From the NCBI GenBank assembly GCA_034008185.1, contig CM067082.1:6370984-6434983 (forward strand): 64,000 bases of DNA. The letters are read 5' to 3'. The translations under genes and the position numbers were made by a program. Below, piece after piece: positions 61,241 through 64,000 of this stretch. Source of the DNA: Gorsachius magnificus. Taxonomy: Eukaryota; Chordata; Aves; Pelecaniformes; Ardeidae. The first letter of the stretch is position 1. The number at the start of each line of letters is the position of its first letter. The notes beneath the pieces are model-generated. The model did no database searches, was not told where the DNA came from, and was given only the letters and a program-made list of their open reading frames with translations.

Positions 61241-62449
61241 TGATCACACATGTGTTAGGCAGGTAGTTACATACCTGTTATAATGAACGAGTGGTTGTGT
61301 TCTGTTGTGAAAATCATCTTTTATTTCCTAAATGAGGCTAATGATGATATATTGACTACACTAAAACAGCTCATTGGCGGATATGTTTAGAACAAATGCC
61401 GGTTCAACTGACTAAATGACTTTGAATTACTAATGGGAGATTTTTACAATAAAAGAAAATAGCTTGTATTGTTCCCTTGATTTAGACTATGGAGCTAGAT
61501 AAAAATCCATTGAAACGTTAATTTCTACCATGACTGCTTCTGGCTAACAGTTGTGTTGATGTCCTCTTAGCAACAGTGAATATCTCCTAAAATGGCTATT
61601 TTCGTATTTCACTCTCCTCCTGGCACAAAAATTATACAGAGGGATGGGATTGAGTCCTGAATTGGTGGGTTGTTTCAAAAAAAAAAGGATGTACCACAAT
61701 ATAATTTGTTTAATAGCTATTTGAAAAAGCAGATGTGCAGATAGTGTATTGAGCTAAATGAGGTGTTGAAAGGGTTAGGCATTTGCTTGCTTGGCACATT
61801 CATACTTCAGTAATAGAAGACTGTCAGGCAGGCTGTATACAGGTGTTTTTCAGTAATTATTAGTTATTTAGATTATTAGTGACTTGCTGATGTTAAAGTA
61901 CCAGTGTGCTTCATTTTCATGTACTTTGGTGTGTGGGCATAGGGGCTGATTTCCAGACTAGCTGGGCTTCCACAAATTGCAGTTAATGGGAGCTGCAGGT
62001 GTTCAGAAGCTCTTTAAAGGAGAGGTGAGCAGAGACACTTCAGAAAAACTCTGATTTGCCTGCAATGCTGTTGCAGCTGCAGTCTCTGCGCCTCCCCTCA
62101 CATTTAGAGTTAAGTAACATCAAAGCTCAAGTGCCATCCATGAGATTTTAGGAATTGTAAATCCTCTATTCTGGTGGTTTGATCACTAGAGAAGACTACC
62201 CGAAGCAGAAATTAATGTCCCATTTCCCAGCAGAGAGGTTTGTTATTGTTGTAGAGGGTTTTCAGTTTTAGAATGGGTCTTCCTTGATGTATTTAAATTG
62301 TCCTATTTTGTGTTTGAAAAATTATACCTTAATGACAGAGTGGTTGGAGCCAATGTCTCTTGTACCCTCTACAAATACTTTAGCCCCCACTTGAAGAGAA
62401 ATCTTCTCTGTCTCATCAAACTTTTAATTATTTCTACATATTGGAATAT
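61241..62449. other. Unique stretch with conserved-looking block
   Basis: No gene recognised. The segment at about 61280-61640 has enhancer-like texture (GAGGCTAATGATGATATATTG, TTGAATTACTAATGGG, AAACGTTAATTTC, AAAATGGCTATTTTCG). Conservation is untested. Confidence 0.35.
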
Positions 62450-62608
62450 TGGAAGTGGTCAAGTCCCCATCCCTGGAGGTATTTAAAAGCTGGGCATACA
62501 AGGTTCTTGGGGACATGGTTTAGTGGTGGGATGGCAGGGTTAGGTTAACAGTTGGACTTGCTGAGCTTAAAGGTCTTTTCCAACCTAGATGATTCTATGA
62601 TTCTATGA
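62450..62608 (+). mobile_element. CR1 LINE 3' tail
   Basis: A plus-strand CR1 end: 'aagtccccatccctggaggt', 'ggggacatggtttagtggtg', 'gagcttaaaggtcttttcca' and ATTCTATG repeats. It closely matches the copy at 55.2 kb. Truncated to about 160 bp. Confidence 0.94.
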
Positions 62609-64000
62609 CTCCATATATCCACTGGGCAAAAGCTGGGATGAACCATCCTAGAATTTCCCCCTAATTACAGAACTGTGAGGATGGTGAGTACCAGACTCCC
62701 CATTCTGGTTAGTGAAGACAGAGGATACAAAGGTCAGCATCCTGCCTGTCAAGAATAGCCACTCAGATGAGGAGTGACACTGATCTAATTTTCTTCTCTC
62801 CTTTTCTTTGTGAAATAAGGCTCTTGCTTCTAATAAAACTGTCCTGGGGAAGAGAAAAAAAGTTTCACATAGTATTCTTTTAATATTGTTATATGGTTTA
62901 TACTTATTCACATATGCATTTATTGTAGGGAAGAATAGGGTGACATTCTCATTTAGTTTGATCTTTATATTACTCAGCCAGTAAACTTACATCCTCTCCC
63001 AGTCTTCTCATTCATCCTCCTTTAGGAGCTTTCTCCCCACTCAGCTATTTCACAACACAAACATTAGGGGAAACCCAGGAAAATGGTGTTGATCTTTCTG
63101 TTGTGAAGGGTAGCCTATGGATGTTAGCACTGGAGAAGACAGTAAATTTACAATTTACTCTTTGTTTTATTTTGATTTCAGAGCCTGTTCAGCAGCTAAT
63201 GCTCTCCTACAGATTTAAAATGAAGTTCTGCTGAGTAAGGAGACAATAGCTACCCGTTTGTATTTTCAGGTTTCACCTTCTCTCAATATTCTTTAAATTA
63301 AGCTCAAAATGTAAATACAGAAAGTTTTAACACCATAGACAAGATTTTCAGATAGGGTTGACCCTGTCTGACTATTTCTTCACATATTGCTGCAGTGTAT
63401 GAGCACAGGTATGCATTTATGTGTGCAACCCTGACAGTCTTTTTCTCTAGTCTGCCTCATACAGATGTCATCAGGTCTTTCAGTCTTATTTCTTCCACTC
63501 CTATTCTTACACCTAACGTTGTAACCTGGTTGACATGGGCAATATGAAGCAAGGAATGAGAGAGGTGCCTCAGCTTGGGGGTCCTCCAATCCATCACCTC
63601 TATATCTTGATCCCTGGACCTCCCAGGCCAAAGACCCCTGTGCTTGTTGTACCACCAGTTTACAACACTGCAGCTCATCCCTGTCCTGGGCTCCCCTCCT
63701 TTTTTCCCTCTACTCTTCGCATGTGCTCTTCTTCAGTTACCTTCTGCACCCAGGCCTGCAGGATTGAGAAACACTGAGAGATTTGGGTGGGTCGGAACAA
63801 GCTGTGAGTCTCACAGTCATGAGCAACTCTGTGTAGGTGTTTGCCAGGGGCCTGCTATGAAAGCTCAGAGAGCTGCAGAGCTTCCACCTACTTCCCTCTT
63901 GAGACAGTACCTACAGCCCGTCTTGTTTGATTGTTCTCAGGTTGTAATCTCGACACTGCAGAGTCCTGGGGTATGAGGAAAGGACATCAAGGAGGTGGAC
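62609..64000. other. Unique stretch to window end, no gene seen
   Basis: About 1.4 kb with no recognised exon, RNA or repeat. The 110-codon frame at 63644-63976 overlaps others on both strands and matches no known family. Confidence 0.45.

Noticed and set aside
1..64000. CRISPR arrays, tRNA/rRNA genes, bacterial operons
   Set aside because: No regularly spaced direct repeats, tRNA cloverleaf boxes, rRNA similarity or dense same-strand coding sequence were found. The sequence is vertebrate in character.

Overview
The window looks like bird nuclear DNA. It carries about fourteen CR1 LINE fragments whose 3' ends finish in short ATTCTRTG-type repeats instead of poly(A). It also carries one GC-rich LTR whose 3' half I recognise from memory as an avian endogenous-retrovirus type. 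The rest is sparsely repetitive, AT-leaning single-copy DNA. CR1 also occurs in crocodilians and turtles, so 'bird' is an inference from the CR1 style plus the LTR. There is no bacterial-style gene order, CRISPR array, plasmid or phage feature, and I found no intact host protein-coding gene. The open frames that are clearly protein-derived are C-terminal pieces of CR1 ORF2 (reverse transcriptase and downstream region).

Layout. 1-9.8 kb: unique DNA with a CR1 at 631-1085 and a CR1 tail at 6452-6514. 9.8-14.6 kb: the repeat-rich part, with two CR1 copies in opposite orientation (9841-10502 plus, 12501-13566 minus), then a solo-LTR-like element (about 13790-14543). 14.6-28 kb: unique DNA with an old minus-strand CR1 (about 18840-19430) and a CR1 tail (23685-23880). 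28.06-28.73 kb: the only promoter-like segment. It is GC-rich and CpG-enriched, with a perfect RFX X-box (28307-28320), a CAG run and a strong splice donor (28576), and it reads best as a mostly or wholly untranslated first exon of a plus-strand host gene. 28.7-64 kb would then be the first intron of that unidentified gene. It holds further CR1 copies (35.1, 36.9, 42.8-43.9, 45.6, 53.8, 55.2, 60.6-61.2 and 62.5 kb), a fold-back inverted repeat at 40.74-40.92 kb, a compact G-quadruplex motif at 47.33 kb, and several segments whose base texture resembles conserved non-coding enhancers (best at 47.79-48.31 kb).

The most checkable unusual observation is the pair of inverted CR1 copies at 9.8 and 12.5 kb. 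Their 3' 402 bp differ at only 3 positions, while the adjoining 5' 260 bp differ at about 17 positions plus an 8-bp indel. That step in divergence fits gene conversion between inverted copies. I see no convincing sign of a wholly new biological system, and calls about conservation or gene identity need alignments I could not run.
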